Counted from the stretch's first letter, positions 1-7,297 are shown. The stretch is 41,511 bases of DNA from an uncultured Lachnospiraceae bacterium (GCA_947063675.1 CAMSTM010000010.1:1-41511); one strand, 5' to 3'. The notes: a model not told the origin generated them from the letters alone. Program-made: numbers and translations.

Positions 1-69
1 GAAGTAATGACACTGTTTAATGTCGAGCCGATAGAGAGTAATGCAGATGAGGTGACAAACTATAAATAG
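1..69 (+). CDS. C-terminal tail of an unknown protein, cut by the window edge
   Basis: The first frame is open from base 1 to a TAG at 67-69 and reads EVMTLFNVEPIESNADEVTNYK. Only 22 residues are visible, so no family can be named. It could be the end of a real gene or a chance open frame. A 9-bp inverted repeat follows at 123-150 but has no T-run, so it is not a clear terminator for this gene. Confidence 0.3.
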   Translation, partial: EVMTLFNVEPIESNADEVTNYK

Positions 70-122
70 TCAAGAGGTTTGTGAAAAAAATTGAATTAAT
101 AAAAATGGGTAACTTTAACAGA

Positions 123-150
123 CCATCTGAATACACCGTATTTCAGATGG
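123..150. repeat. 9-bp inverted repeat beside the IS110 transposase 3' end
   Basis: CCATCTGAA (123-131) is the exact complement of TTCAGATGG (142-150), with a 10-base loop. It lies about 25 bp beyond the stop codon of the minus-strand transposase. Neither strand has a U-run after the stem, so an intrinsic terminator is not supported. It may be part of the IS110 end or a protective hairpin. IS110 elements usually lack true terminal inverted repeats. Confidence 0.5.
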
Positions 151-174
151 GCCCAAGTTTCCTTATGTAAGCTG

Positions 175-1350
175 CTATCTGAGCTTTTGTGCGTTAAAGT
201 CTATCCCCTGCTTCTCCAATGCGTAGATGACTCTGACAAGCTTTTTGGCAACGTGGGTGATAGCAACCCTGTGTGGTTTGCCTTCCGCACGCTTCTTGGC
301 ATAATAGGCTGCGAATGTCATGTCGAAACGGATCAGGGGAAGGCAGCAGTTAATGAGGACATATCGAAGCTGTGAAGAGCCATGCTTTACCATCCGCCCT
401 TTATGTGATTCTGTTCCTGAATCATTTATGCCGGGTTCTATGCCGGCAAATGCGAGCATCTGTGCCGGGGATGAAAAGTTTGATATATCGCCGTATTCGG
501 AATAAATAACGGCGGCGGATATAGTGCCAATGCCCGGAACGGACATATAGTGGGGATGTACTTCCCTGATTAGCCGGTTGATTTCTTCTTCAAGTATACA
601 AATCTCTTTAACAAGAGATTTGTATAGCGTAAGCAGGCTGTTGAGTTCTGTGTCAAAGATGGAGTTATTCACACCCACCGTATTGGCGGCCAGTTCTTTG
701 AGCCGCAGGAACTGCTGGGGAGAAAACTTTCCTCTGGAAAGGGAGCGGAGTTTGTCGTAAGAAGCAGAATCCATGCGGGACATCCTTTCAGCCGAGCCAT
801 AGGTTTCAAGGAGATAGAGGGCTGTTTTAGACAGGCGTTCATGGAAGAACGGTTTAAATTCCGGGAAGGTATGATCCAGAACATTTGTTATCTTCACAAG
901 ATAGAAGGAGCGCTGCCGGACCAGCTTGTCCCTCAAGCGTGTTAGTGACTTTAAGGAATAAGCATGGTAAAATCCTTTTGAATGGGGTTTGTATTCAACA
1001 GTCATTAACCAGTGTGCGATGGACGCACAGTCAACAGAGTCGGTTTTGGTACGTCTGAGAGAAGTGGACTTTTTGTATTCCTTGATGAGGACTGGATTGA
1101 TTTCCATGAAGCTGTGGTGGGCGTTCTCAAGGAAAAGTTCCAGATTGAGGGCATAATGGGCTGTAGATTCAAACCCTATTCTTATGTCCTCGGGGCTGGA
1201 GAGGGAACTGAGGGCAGAAAGGAACTGTTCAAAGCCCTGCAGATCATTTTTGAATGTGAACTTTGAAACAACTTTTTGGTCGGCTGCTGACAGAATGCAG
1301 CAATCATGTTTGTACTTGGAAATATCAATTCCAACAAAGTACAGAGACAT
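175..1350 (-). CDS. IS110-family transposase (DEDD recombinase)
   Basis: Transposase/recombinase of an IS110-family insertion sequence, 391 aa from the chosen start, close to the usual family length. The N-terminal RuvC-like half shows the DEDD set: D9 in VGIDISKYKHD, E61 in GFESTAHY, and D104 and D107 in KTDSVD. The C-terminal Transposase_20 part follows, with SVPGIGTISAAVIYSEYGD and then the region with the conserved serine (NDSGTESHKGRMVKHGSSQL). The frame could extend 15 codons upstream to 1395, but ATG at 1350 is preceded by AGGAGGT at good spacing, so I take that start. The gene looks intact and the element may be active. In this family the recombinase is guided by a structured RNA encoded in the non-coding end of the element; see 1378-1553. 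Confidence 0.95.
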   Translation of the reverse strand: MSLYFVGIDISKYKHDCCILSAADQKVVSKFTFKNDLQGFEQFLSALSSLSSPEDIRIGFESTAHYALNLELFLENAHHSFMEINPVLIKEYKKSTSLRRTKTDSVDCASIAHWLMTVEYKPHSKGFYHAYSLKSLTRLRDKLVRQRSFYLVKITNVLDHTFPEFKPFFHERLSKTALYLLETYGSAERMSRMDSASYDKLRSLSRGKFSPQQFLRLKELAANTVGVNNSIFDTELNSLLTLYKSLVKEICILEEEINRLIREVHPHYMSVPGIGTISAAVIYSEYGDISNFSSPAQMLAFAGIEPGINDSGTESHKGRMVKHGSSQLRYVLINCCLPLIRFDMTFAAYYAKKRAEGKPHRVAITHVAKKLVRVIYALEKQGIDFNAQKLR

Positions 1351-1377
1351 AGGTAATACCTCCTGAATAAAATTTGT

Positions 1378-1553
1378 GGCACTGTTGTCTTCCACAGGGA
1401 ATCCGGCTGTGTAATCACGTAAATAGAAACGTCTAAAGAACCGAAGGTTCTGTGCGTTAACAAACTGATCAACAGTAATAGACGAAAAGCTGTGGTCTGA
1501 GTCACCTCGGAACAGTCAAAGCCGTAATAAAATAGATACAGATCCACAGTGCC
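1378..1553 (-). ncRNA. Candidate IS110 bridge RNA in the transposase leader
   Basis: About 290 non-coding bases separate the transposase start (1350) from the next gene (1651). Within them GGCACTGT (1378-1385) is the exact complement of ACAGTGCC (1546-1553), enclosing a 176-nt segment. Inside lies a 6-bp hairpin with a 3-base loop (1437-1442 with 1446-1451). For IS110-group elements such as IS621, a bridge RNA of about 177 nt is encoded upstream of the recombinase, with internal loops that match target and donor. Position, strand and size fit, but I could not identify the guide loops, and the folding is read by eye only. Confidence 0.35.
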
Positions 1554-1609
1554 TAAATAAATATATCAGATAGAGATTGAATTACCCAGAAGAAACTGGG
1601 AGAAAGGAA

Positions 1610-1639
1610 AATCCAATCATTTCCTAACATGATTGGATT
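1610..1639. promoter_or_regulatory. 11-bp perfect dyad just before the two-gene SecB-like unit
   Basis: AATCCAATCAT (1610-1620) and ATGATTGGATT (1629-1639) are exact complements with an 8-base spacer, and end 11 bases before the ATG at 1651. A smaller hairpin, CCCAG/CTGGG, lies at 1585-1600. The position suits an operator or a translational control hairpin for the downstream pair. It could instead be part of the IS110 boundary. Confidence 0.5.
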
Positions 1640-1650
1640 ATACGTGAGAG

Positions 1651-2325
1651 ATGATGTTGAAAGAATATTGGGATGAAATTGAAGGGATTGGCAAAATGTA
1701 TATGGAGAATGAACTGGTAGTCGGAGTAGAGACGGTTTTATTTGCGTGCATAAATGATGAAGGACGCTGGCTGTTTATGACTTATGATTCGGCTGAGGGT
1801 GATTATGTTTTCTGCAAAATAGAGGAAAATACTTTGGTGCAGATGCTAAATAACGAAATCACAATGGAAGAGGCATATAGAAAAGCCGGATATATTGGAG
1901 AGACTTTTATTGATGAAGAAGGAAAAATGAGATTTGACAGGTATGAGACAGTTTCTTTTAGTAGTGAAAGATTACCAAATGAAGGAGCTTATTATGATAT
2001 CAAGTCAGAGTATATAAATCAATATATTTGTGAATTGCAGCGATATTGTGAGAGCAGATATGAAGTTATTGATTATTCCTATGGTGAGGATTCTCTTGGT
2101 GATATATCATTGAACATAACTAGTGCTATTTTAAATGAAGTAGTAATGAACTGGTATATGTCTTCTTTTATTTGTGGAGGCTGTCCAACTACGAATTACA
2201 TAGGAACTGATTACATGGAAACCGAAAATACAGTAGAAGAACTTTTTAAAATAATGATGCCAATCGAATTTGATGTAGATAATGGAAACGGGTATTTCAA
2301 TGATACTGTGAACATGGCGGCGTGA
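1651..2325 (+). CDS. Hypothetical protein, 224 aa, paired with a SecB-like chaperone
   Basis: I do not recognise a family with confidence. The protein is acidic, with no signal peptide or membrane span. The first ~120 residues look like a compact alpha/beta domain (VLFACINDEGRWLFMTYD, then a helix ending EEAYRKAGYIGETF). The C-terminal half is rich in aromatic and acidic residues and includes FICGGCPTTNY around residue 175. The ribosome binding site is weak (GAGAG). Two adjacent ATG codons give alternative starts at 1651 and 1654. Its stop codon overlaps the next gene's region, so the two are very likely translated together. The pair sits between two insertion sequences and is more AT-rich than the metabolic genes, which suggests acquired DNA. 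A toxin, a substrate of the chaperone or a defence effector are all possible but unproven. Confidence 0.8.
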   Translation: MMLKEYWDEIEGIGKMYMENELVVGVETVLFACINDEGRWLFMTYDSAEGDYVFCKIEENTLVQMLNNEITMEEAYRKAGYIGETFIDEEGKMRFDRYETVSFSSERLPNEGAYYDIKSEYINQYICELQRYCESRYEVIDYSYGEDSLGDISLNITSAILNEVVMNWYMSSFICGGCPTTNYIGTDYMETENTVEELFKIMMPIEFDVDNGNGYFNDTVNMAA

Positions 2326-2333
2326 GGAAGAGG

Positions 2334-2744
2334 ATGAAAGATATCAAAAAGAGCAGTTTCCAGTTTTCAAATCCGGAGACGAAGGAATTGGTTTTCAGGA
2401 AGAATCAAGATTTTGATAAGGAAAAGTATAAAGGACTGCCGATTTCGTATAACATTGAGTCTTCTGAAATTGAGGGCAATAGTGCAGAACTGAGCTTAAT
2501 TGTGGAAATTGGAATGGAGGGTCAGGAGACACCCTTTTATCTTAAGATGACAATTTCTTCTGGATTTTCATGGGAAGAAGATGCGGAAAATATTTCAAAG
2601 AAACTGTTAAAACAGAATGCAGTTACGCTTCTCATGGGATATGCAAGACCCCTGATAGCTCATTTGACAGTAGATGCCGGTTACAAGCCTTTAAATTTGC
2701 CTTTTGTGGATTTAAGAGAAGATATCAAGAATATGGAAGAATAG
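2334..2744 (+). CDS. SecB-like chaperone
   Basis: A 136-aa protein whose C-terminal segment, LLMGYARPLIAHLTVDAGY followed by KPLNLPFVDLR, matches the SecB signature (AYAR-LI-SL---GF-PLNLPPINF). The N-terminal part has the alternating beta pattern of the SecB core (ISYNIESSEIEGNSAELSLIV). SecB is a tetrameric holdase that keeps client proteins unfolded. Most Firmicutes lack the canonical export SecB, and their SecB-like proteins tend to be orphan or to serve toxin-antitoxin-chaperone (TAC) modules. The frame opens at a GTG at 2322, but ATG at 2334 has GAGGA at 2324-2328, so it is preferred. That binding site overlaps the end of the upstream gene, so translation is coupled. A role in holding the upstream protein is an inference from this linkage. 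Confidence 0.75.
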   Translation: MKDIKKSSFQFSNPETKELVFRKNQDFDKEKYKGLPISYNIESSEIEGNSAELSLIVEIGMEGQETPFYLKMTISSGFSWEEDAENISKKLLKQNAVTLLMGYARPLIAHLTVDAGYKPLNLPFVDLREDIKNMEE

Positions 2745-3299
2745 TTAATGGGGGAACGACAAACGCATGAATGTCGGATATGTTCCAACCTCTGAAATAC
2801 AGGCTTTTAAATTTCATCAGTTTTTCTATAAATTGGACCGGTGCAAAACTTATATTGAACCGCTTCCTTCTCAATGACATTTTTGTCCCTCGTATTTCTA
2901 TCACTTTCAGCATCCTCAGGCACCACTTCCGGATGACGTTCTGATTCTGCGCCGCTGTCTTATCCAGTGCGGTTATTCGTATCTTCCCTAAATGTCACGT
3001 CCAGATGCCAGTACATGCCCTCCGCCGACCAGTGCCCTCTTACTGCCCGGCTGAACAGTTCAATATCTTCTCCAAGGCTGCTGATATAATATCTGTATTC
3101 TTCTTTCCCTTCTTTTCCTTTCCGGAGGGTCTTCTTTTCCATCCTTATGCTCCTTGGCCCTTTCCAATTTCCTCTCTGGTACATCCGCTCACATCCCCTC
3201 TGGTAATACTCTCTTATCTCTGTCTGTCCATGTGCCTTCTCTACGGTCTTCTTATCGGGTATCCTCTATAATTTCCATCCATTCCAGTAACTGCTCCAT
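2725..3299 (-). pseudogene. ISAs1-family transposase remnant
   Basis: Minus-strand reading begins MEQLLEWMEIIEDTR, the N-terminal start of ISAs1 transposases, with GGAG at proper spacing before the ATG at 3297-3299. It then jumps directly to the C-terminal region: EKAHGQTEIREYYQ, RYYISSLGEDIELFSRAVRG, HW, HLDVTFREDTNNRT. About 200 residues with most of the catalytic core are missing. A second lesion near 2957-2960 shifts the frame between NNRT and LDKTAAQNQNVIRKWCLRML, after which the normal C-terminal segment SLRRKRFNISFAPVQFIEKL follows. The frame then runs through the terminal repeat to a stop at 2725. The gene cannot make an active transposase. Confidence 0.85.
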
Positions 3300-3379
3300 A
3301 TCCATATCTCCGTTTTTATTTTCATTATAACGGAGAACAGGGCTTTTGTTTACAATTTATTTACTCATGCGTTTGTCGT
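2756..3379 (-). mobile_element. Internally deleted ISAs1-family insertion sequence (MITE-like)
   Basis: A 15-bp perfect terminal inverted repeat bounds the element: ACGACAAACGCATGA at 2756-2770 and its complement at 3365-3379. Inside is only the first ~15 codons and the last third of an ISAs1 (IS4-superfamily) transposase. The ~620-bp length compares with about 1.2-1.5 kb for intact members. I found no convincing 8-10 bp target duplication next to the repeats. Such a derivative could be moved only by a transposase supplied from a full-length copy elsewhere. Confidence 0.8.
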
Positions 3380-3448
3380 GTTCTGACACATCAACAGGAG
3401 ACCATAATGCAAAGTAAGGGGTCATATACAATCCCAAAGGAGACAATA

Positions 3449-3490
3449 TTTGCATAATGTAACAAGATGAATATTGTTACATTATGCAAA
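3449..3490. promoter_or_regulatory. 17-bp perfect inverted repeat upstream of lacI-type gene
   Basis: Bases 3449-3465 and 3474-3490 are exact complements (arm TTTGCATAATGTAACAA) with an 8-base spacer. The arms contain AATGTAACA, which recurs near the promoter. The element is AT-rich, lies about 110 bp upstream of the promoter, and has no T-run, so it looks more like a distal operator than a terminator. Confidence 0.7.
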
Positions 3491-3634
3491 AAATGGAATA
3501 TATGTTAAAAAGTATTATAAAATCAAAATAATAAAATAGATTTTAAGCATTTTGTTCAAAAAATAGGTTGACATTAATGAAAATACAATGTATACTGAAT
3601 GTAACATAAAGAAAAAACGTTGAAAAATGTAACA
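3456..3634. promoter_or_regulatory. Four copies of AATGTAACA around the lacI-operon promoter
   Basis: AATGTAACA occurs at 3456-3464, in reverse at 3475-3483 (the two arms of the large dyad), and again at 3598-3606 and 3626-3634. The third copy sits at the predicted transcription start and the fourth just downstream. Four exact 9-mers in 180 bp suggest a protein-binding iteron. Which regulator binds is unknown. Confidence 0.55.
3568..3596 (+). promoter_or_regulatory. Sigma-A promoter of the LacI operon
   Basis: TTGACA at 3568-3573, a 17-base spacer, and TATACT at 3591-3596: a near-consensus housekeeping promoter. The start of transcription would be near 3603, inside an AATGTAACA repeat. The leader to the lacI-type start is about 160 nt and contains a 6-codon reading frame and two dyads. 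Confidence 0.8.
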
Positions 3635-3658
3635 AAATGAAACAAAGGAGGGCGAAAA

Positions 3659-3679
3659 ATGAAAATCGAAGGAACATAA
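3659..3679 (+). CDS. Possible leader peptide MKIEGT
   Basis: A strong binding site (AAAGGAGGG, 3644-3652) precedes ATG at 3659. The frame encodes six residues and ends in TAA at 3677-3679, just ahead of a 12-bp dyad. Its signal is stronger than that of the lacI-type gene downstream. It may be a leader peptide, or a relic of a start codon left by rearrangement. No regulatory codons stand out. Confidence 0.35.
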   Translation: MKIEGT

Positions 3680-3687
3680 GGCGAATT

Positions 3688-3712
3688 ATCTATTTCCTGA
3701 CAGGAAATAGAT
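3688..3712. promoter_or_regulatory. 12-bp palindrome in the lacI leader, candidate operator
   Basis: Bases 3688-3699 and 3701-3712 are exact complements around A3700 (arm ATCTATTTCCTG). A second, shorter dyad (GTCAAAA/TTTTGAC) lies at 3729-3745. The 25-bp palindrome is the right size for a LacI-family operator but lacks the usual central CG. Read as RNA it is a stable hairpin about 50 nt before the start codon, so control at the RNA level is also possible. Confidence 0.5.
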
Positions 3713-3761
3713 ACATATGGTATAATTAGTCAAAATATTTTTGACAAAGGAAGTAAATATT

Positions 3762-4763
3762 ATGGCTAATATTCGTGAAGTGGCGCAAAGAGCAAATGTG
3801 TCAGTGGCAACGGTTTCCAGGGTATTGAATCAAAATGGAAAGGTAAAAGAAAAAACAAGGAATCATGTGCTGGCAGTACTTGAGGAAATGGGATATACGC
3901 GGGAACAAAAACAGGATGTCCGGGAAGAAAAAAAATTAAAGCGTATTCTGGTTTTGCTTCCAGATATAGCCAATCCTTTTTACTCTATAATTGCGCAGGG
4001 AATCTGCGGGGCAGCCCGTAAAAAAGATTATTTACTGATGCTTTGTACTACAGAAAGAAATTATGATGTTGAAAATCATTACATTGATATGCTTCGCAGC
4101 GGAATGGCGGATGGAGCGATAATAATTACACCGATAATGAGCGGAAGCGAATTGGAGAAGCTGTATGCTGAGAAAAATATTGTCAGGTGCTGTGAATATG
4201 AAGAAGATATAAATACGGTTTCTCATGTTTCCATTGACAACTACACGGCCGGGGTGGATGCCGTCCAGCATTTAATCAATATCGGGCATAAAAAGATAGC
4301 TATGATTAGCTGTGATAACGGATTTTTATCTACAGCACAGAGAGAAAATGCTTATAAAGATACTTTGAGGAAAAACAGGATTGAGTTTAAATCACAGTAT
4401 CTTACAAAGATGGAAAGTGATTATGGCTATCGAACCGGAATCCGTTCCATGAATTATTTGCTTAATTTGAAAGAACCTCCGACGGCGGTTTTTGCTGTTT
4501 CTGATATTGTGGCAATCGGAGCTATGCAGGCAATACAGAAAGCAGGGCTGTTGATTCCTGATGATATTGCGGTGATGGGATTTGATGATTTGGACGTGGC
4601 GTCTTTATACAATCCGCCTCTTACAACGATTTATCAGCCTAAAGAAGATATCGGGAGGCTGGCTATGGAATTGCTGGACAAAAAGATTAACGGGATTGAC
4701 ACGGGGTATGAAAGCATATTTCTGGAACATGAACTACGGATTAGAAAATCAACAGTGAAGTAA
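3762..4763 (+). CDS. LacI-family transcriptional regulator
   Basis: A 333-aa LacI/PurR-type repressor. Residues 2-47 form the helix-turn-helix (IREVAQRANVSVATVSRVLN). The rest is a periplasmic-binding-protein-like effector domain with IANPFYSIIAQGI, ISIDNY-type (VSIDNYTAGV) and VMGFDDLDVASLYNPPLTTI. The segment after the HTH, GYTREQKQDVREEKKLKR, lacks the usual N-xx-AR-L hinge helix, so minor-groove contact may be atypical. The frame could begin at TTG 3741, but AAAGGAAG at 3746-3753 serves ATG 3762. It lies 28 bp before the oxidoreductase gene and probably controls the operon to 10988 in response to the imported sugar or a derivative. Confidence 0.92.
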   Translation: MANIREVAQRANVSVATVSRVLNQNGKVKEKTRNHVLAVLEEMGYTREQKQDVREEKKLKRILVLLPDIANPFYSIIAQGICGAARKKDYLLMLCTTERNYDVENHYIDMLRSGMADGAIIITPIMSGSELEKLYAEKNIVRCCEYEEDINTVSHVSIDNYTAGVDAVQHLINIGHKKIAMISCDNGFLSTAQRENAYKDTLRKNRIEFKSQYLTKMESDYGYRTGIRSMNYLLNLKEPPTAVFAVSDIVAIGAMQAIQKAGLLIPDDIAVMGFDDLDVASLYNPPLTTIYQPKEDIGRLAMELLDKKINGIDTGYESIFLEHELRIRKSTVK

Positions 4764-4791
4764 ATATAGTACAAAGTAAGAAAGGAGGGAC

Positions 4792-5835
4792 ATGATTAAT
4801 ATCGGTGTTATTGGCTGCGGAAAGATTGCTCAGGTAAGGCATTTGCCCGAATATGCGAGTCATCCGTCAGTCAGAATATCAGGGGTTTGCGATGCGGAAA
4901 AAGGCCGGGCCGTTGAGGTTGCAGAAAGATATCATACAAAAGCATATGCGTCTTATGAGGATATGTTAACAGATGAAAATGTGGATGCGGTCAGCATCTG
5001 CACTGCAAACCATTCACACTGTGAAATTACTTTGAAAGCTCTGGAGGCAGGAAAACACGTTTTGTGTGAAAAACCAATGGCCGTTACATATGCAGAGTGT
5101 AAGGAAATGGTGGAAACGGCGAAGCGTACAGGGCGTTTTTTGATGATAGGACATAACCAGCGGCTGGCAAAAGCACACATAAAAGCAAAAGAGCTGGTGG
5201 AAAAAGGAGAAATTGGAAGAATTATTACTTTTAAGAGTACTTTCGGGCATTCAGGACCGGAAAACTGGGCGGTTGATAAAAATAATATCTGGTTTTTCAA
5301 TAAATCGGCGGCTTCTTTTGGGGCGATGGCTGACCTGGGAGTTCATAAAACAGATTTAATCCAGTTTCTTTTGTCAGACAGAATTAAGGAAGTATTGGCC
5401 GTAACAGGTACTTTGGATAAAAAGGATAATCAGGGTAATGCTATAGGCGTGGATGATAATGCCATTTGTATCTATAAGCTGGAAAGCGGAATTATAGGTA
5501 ATATAAATGTGAGCTGGTCCTATTATGGAGAAGAAGATAATTCCACTATTTTATATGGTACGAAAGGATGTATGAGAATCTATGACAATCCGGATTATTC
5601 TATTGTAATTGAAAAAGGAAACGGACAAAAAACTCTTTATGCAATTGACAAAATACAGACAAACGACAGGCAGGATAATTCAGGGGTGATTGATTGCTGG
5701 GTGTCATGTCTGGAAAATAAGATTCCCCCGGAAATTTCCGGTGAAGAGGCATTTTATACAATGAAAGCGGTTTTCGCCGCTTTGGAATCGGCCAGGACAG
5801 GACACATAATTTCAGTAGATGGATTGGAGGTATAG
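4792..5835 (+). CDS. Gfo/Idh/MocA-family NAD(P)-dependent oxidoreductase
   Basis: A 347-aa soluble dehydrogenase of the glucose-fructose oxidoreductase / inositol dehydrogenase family. The Rossmann fold begins at once (IGVIGCGKIAQ, glycines 5, 8, 10). EKP lies at 93-95, and the catalytic-type motif G177-xxx-D181-xG-xH185 is present (FGAMADLGVHK). It oxidises or reduces a sugar, polyol or inositol at a ring hydroxyl; the substrate cannot be read from sequence. A strong binding site (AAAGGAGGG) precedes the ATG. It sits second in the operon, just ahead of the binding protein, so it likely works on the imported compound together with the dehydrogenase at 9038 and the isomerase at 10020. Confidence 0.93.
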   Translation: MINIGVIGCGKIAQVRHLPEYASHPSVRISGVCDAEKGRAVEVAERYHTKAYASYEDMLTDENVDAVSICTANHSHCEITLKALEAGKHVLCEKPMAVTYAECKEMVETAKRTGRFLMIGHNQRLAKAHIKAKELVEKGEIGRIITFKSTFGHSGPENWAVDKNNIWFFNKSAASFGAMADLGVHKTDLIQFLLSDRIKEVLAVTGTLDKKDNQGNAIGVDDNAICIYKLESGIIGNINVSWSYYGEEDNSTILYGTKGCMRIYDNPDYSIVIEKGNGQKTLYAIDKIQTNDRQDNSGVIDCWVSCLENKIPPEISGEEAFYTMKAVFAALESARTGHIISVDGLEV

Positions 5836-5838
5836 AGG

Positions 5839-7233
5839 ATGAAGAAGGTTATCGGTCTTATATTGACATTGGCATTGACGACAGGAATGCTGGCAGGATG
5901 CGGAAGCAGTAAAGGAAATACCGGTGGAGAAAGTGCGGATATAAGTGAGAATGTTTCGGGAGGAACTGACGCAGTAGGAGAAGAGGAGCAGGAAGCATCA
6001 GGAGAAAAGAAGAAGCTTATCTGGTTCACGGAGCAAATGGACGATTCGCAATATGCAAAATGGATGAAATATGTTGTTACCCCGTTTAATGAGTCACATC
6101 CTGACATTGAAGTTGAAATATCCGCAACTGCAGATTATGAACAGGTACTTAAAGTCCAGCTGGCAGCGAACGGCGGACCTGACATCTGTAATATGGGCGG
6201 CCCGTCCATAACCAGCGAATATGTTGACGGAAATAAAATCCTGGATTTGACGGAGTATGTACAAAATTCAGGATTGGATAAGAAGGTATTCAAGTGGGCT
6301 TTGGATTCCTGCAAGGTAGACGGAAAAATATACTCGGTTCCCAATTCCTATGAAGCGCTTATGCTTTGGTATAACAAGGATATGTTTGAGGCAAACGGAT
6401 GGAACGTACCGGAAACATATGAAGATTTAAAGTCGGTATGCGAGGATGCGCAGAGCAGGGGGATTATTCCGATTGCATTCGGTACGTCAGACTTTAAGGC
6501 AATTAACGAGCAATTTGTCGGTGTGGCTCTTTGTGCTTATGCAGGGCGCGAAAACGTGAAGAAAGCTTTAAACGGTGAGATGAAGTGGACGGAACCTGTT
6601 TTTCAGGAATCAATTACGACTCTGAATGATATGTGGCAGGCAGGCTGGATAAATGACAAAAAATCCCATGCAATTTCTCAGGATGACGGATATTCATTGT
6701 TCTACAACCAGAGCGCTGCTATGGCGATGACCGGCACATGGAGTCTGGGCACATTTGCGGAACAGATTCAGGACTTTGAATATGGTGCAGTTGCATTTCC
6801 TTCATTAAAGGACGGTGTTCCGCCGACATTGTGTATGGGAGCGGGAGGCGTAATTGCAATCAATGCCAATACAAAATATCCGGATGAATGTTTTGAATTT
6901 ATTAATTTCCTGTTTAATAATGATGAGCTCCAGGCACAGGCAGTAAGCGACGGGCTTCAACCGCTGCCCTACGATATGGACGAGTCTCTCTATTCGGCGG
7001 ATATGAACGAAGTCGACAAGGAAGTTCTTTCTACCCTGGAGAATTCTCAGAATAATCTGGACTCGGCAGGCTTTGTAATGTGGACATACTGGCCGGCTGA
7101 GACAAGGCAGTACATGATGGATAATATTGAAAATGTTTATCTTGGCAATTTAACAGTTGAAGACTATCTGGAAAAGACACAAAGCATTTTTGAAAAGGAA
7201 TTTGAAAGCGGGAAAGTAATTCCGGTATCATAA
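5839..7233 (+). CDS. Extracellular solute-binding lipoprotein of a sugar ABC transporter
   Basis: A 464-aa family-1 binding protein. The N-terminus is a lipoprotein signal with lipobox LAGC and Cys21, followed by a Gly/Ser/Glu-rich linker to about residue 55. Binding-domain hallmarks follow: KKLIWFTEQMDDSQYAKWMK, ANGGPDICNMGG, YSVPNSYEALMLWYNKDMFE, and AAMAMTGTWSLGTF in the second lobe. It starts three bases after the previous stop, with GGAGG overlapping that gene's end. It should capture an oligosaccharide or glycoside outside the membrane and pass it to the permeases at 7298 and 8197. Confidence 0.95.
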   Translation: MKKVIGLILTLALTTGMLAGCGSSKGNTGGESADISENVSGGTDAVGEEEQEASGEKKKLIWFTEQMDDSQYAKWMKYVVTPFNESHPDIEVEISATADYEQVLKVQLAANGGPDICNMGGPSITSEYVDGNKILDLTEYVQNSGLDKKVFKWALDSCKVDGKIYSVPNSYEALMLWYNKDMFEANGWNVPETYEDLKSVCEDAQSRGIIPIAFGTSDFKAINEQFVGVALCAYAGRENVKKALNGEMKWTEPVFQESITTLNDMWQAGWINDKKSHAISQDDGYSLFYNQSAAMAMTGTWSLGTFAEQIQDFEYGAVAFPSLKDGVPPTLCMGAGGVIAINANTKYPDECFEFINFLFNNDELQAQAVSDGLQPLPYDMDESLYSADMNEVDKEVLSTLENSQNNLDSAGFVMWTYWPAETRQYMMDNIENVYLGNLTVEDYLEKTQSIFEKEFESGKVIPVS

Positions 7234-7244
7234 TAAATGCAGTT

Positions 7245-7288
7245 CAGGGGGCTCGTCTGTGCGTGCCTCCTGATGTTTTTAAAGGAGG
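7245..7288 (+). promoter_or_regulatory. Attenuator-like hairpin and anti-Shine-Dalgarno pairing between binding protein and permease
   Basis: CAGGGGGC (7245-7252) can pair with GCCTCCTG (7265-7272), with one G-U pair, and five T follow at 7276-7280, as in a weak intrinsic terminator. The right arm's CCTCCT (7266-7271) can instead pair with AGGAGG (7283-7288), the permease binding site. The two folds exclude each other. Either would lower permease expression relative to the binding protein, a common need in such operons. Confidence 0.5.
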
Positions 7289-7297
7289 TGACTTTAA

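Noticed and set aside
2745-3395. Target-site duplication flanking the ISAs1 derivative
   Set aside because: The bases next to the two 15-bp ends do not match over 8-10 positions; either the duplication has decayed or the true ends lie a few bases further out.
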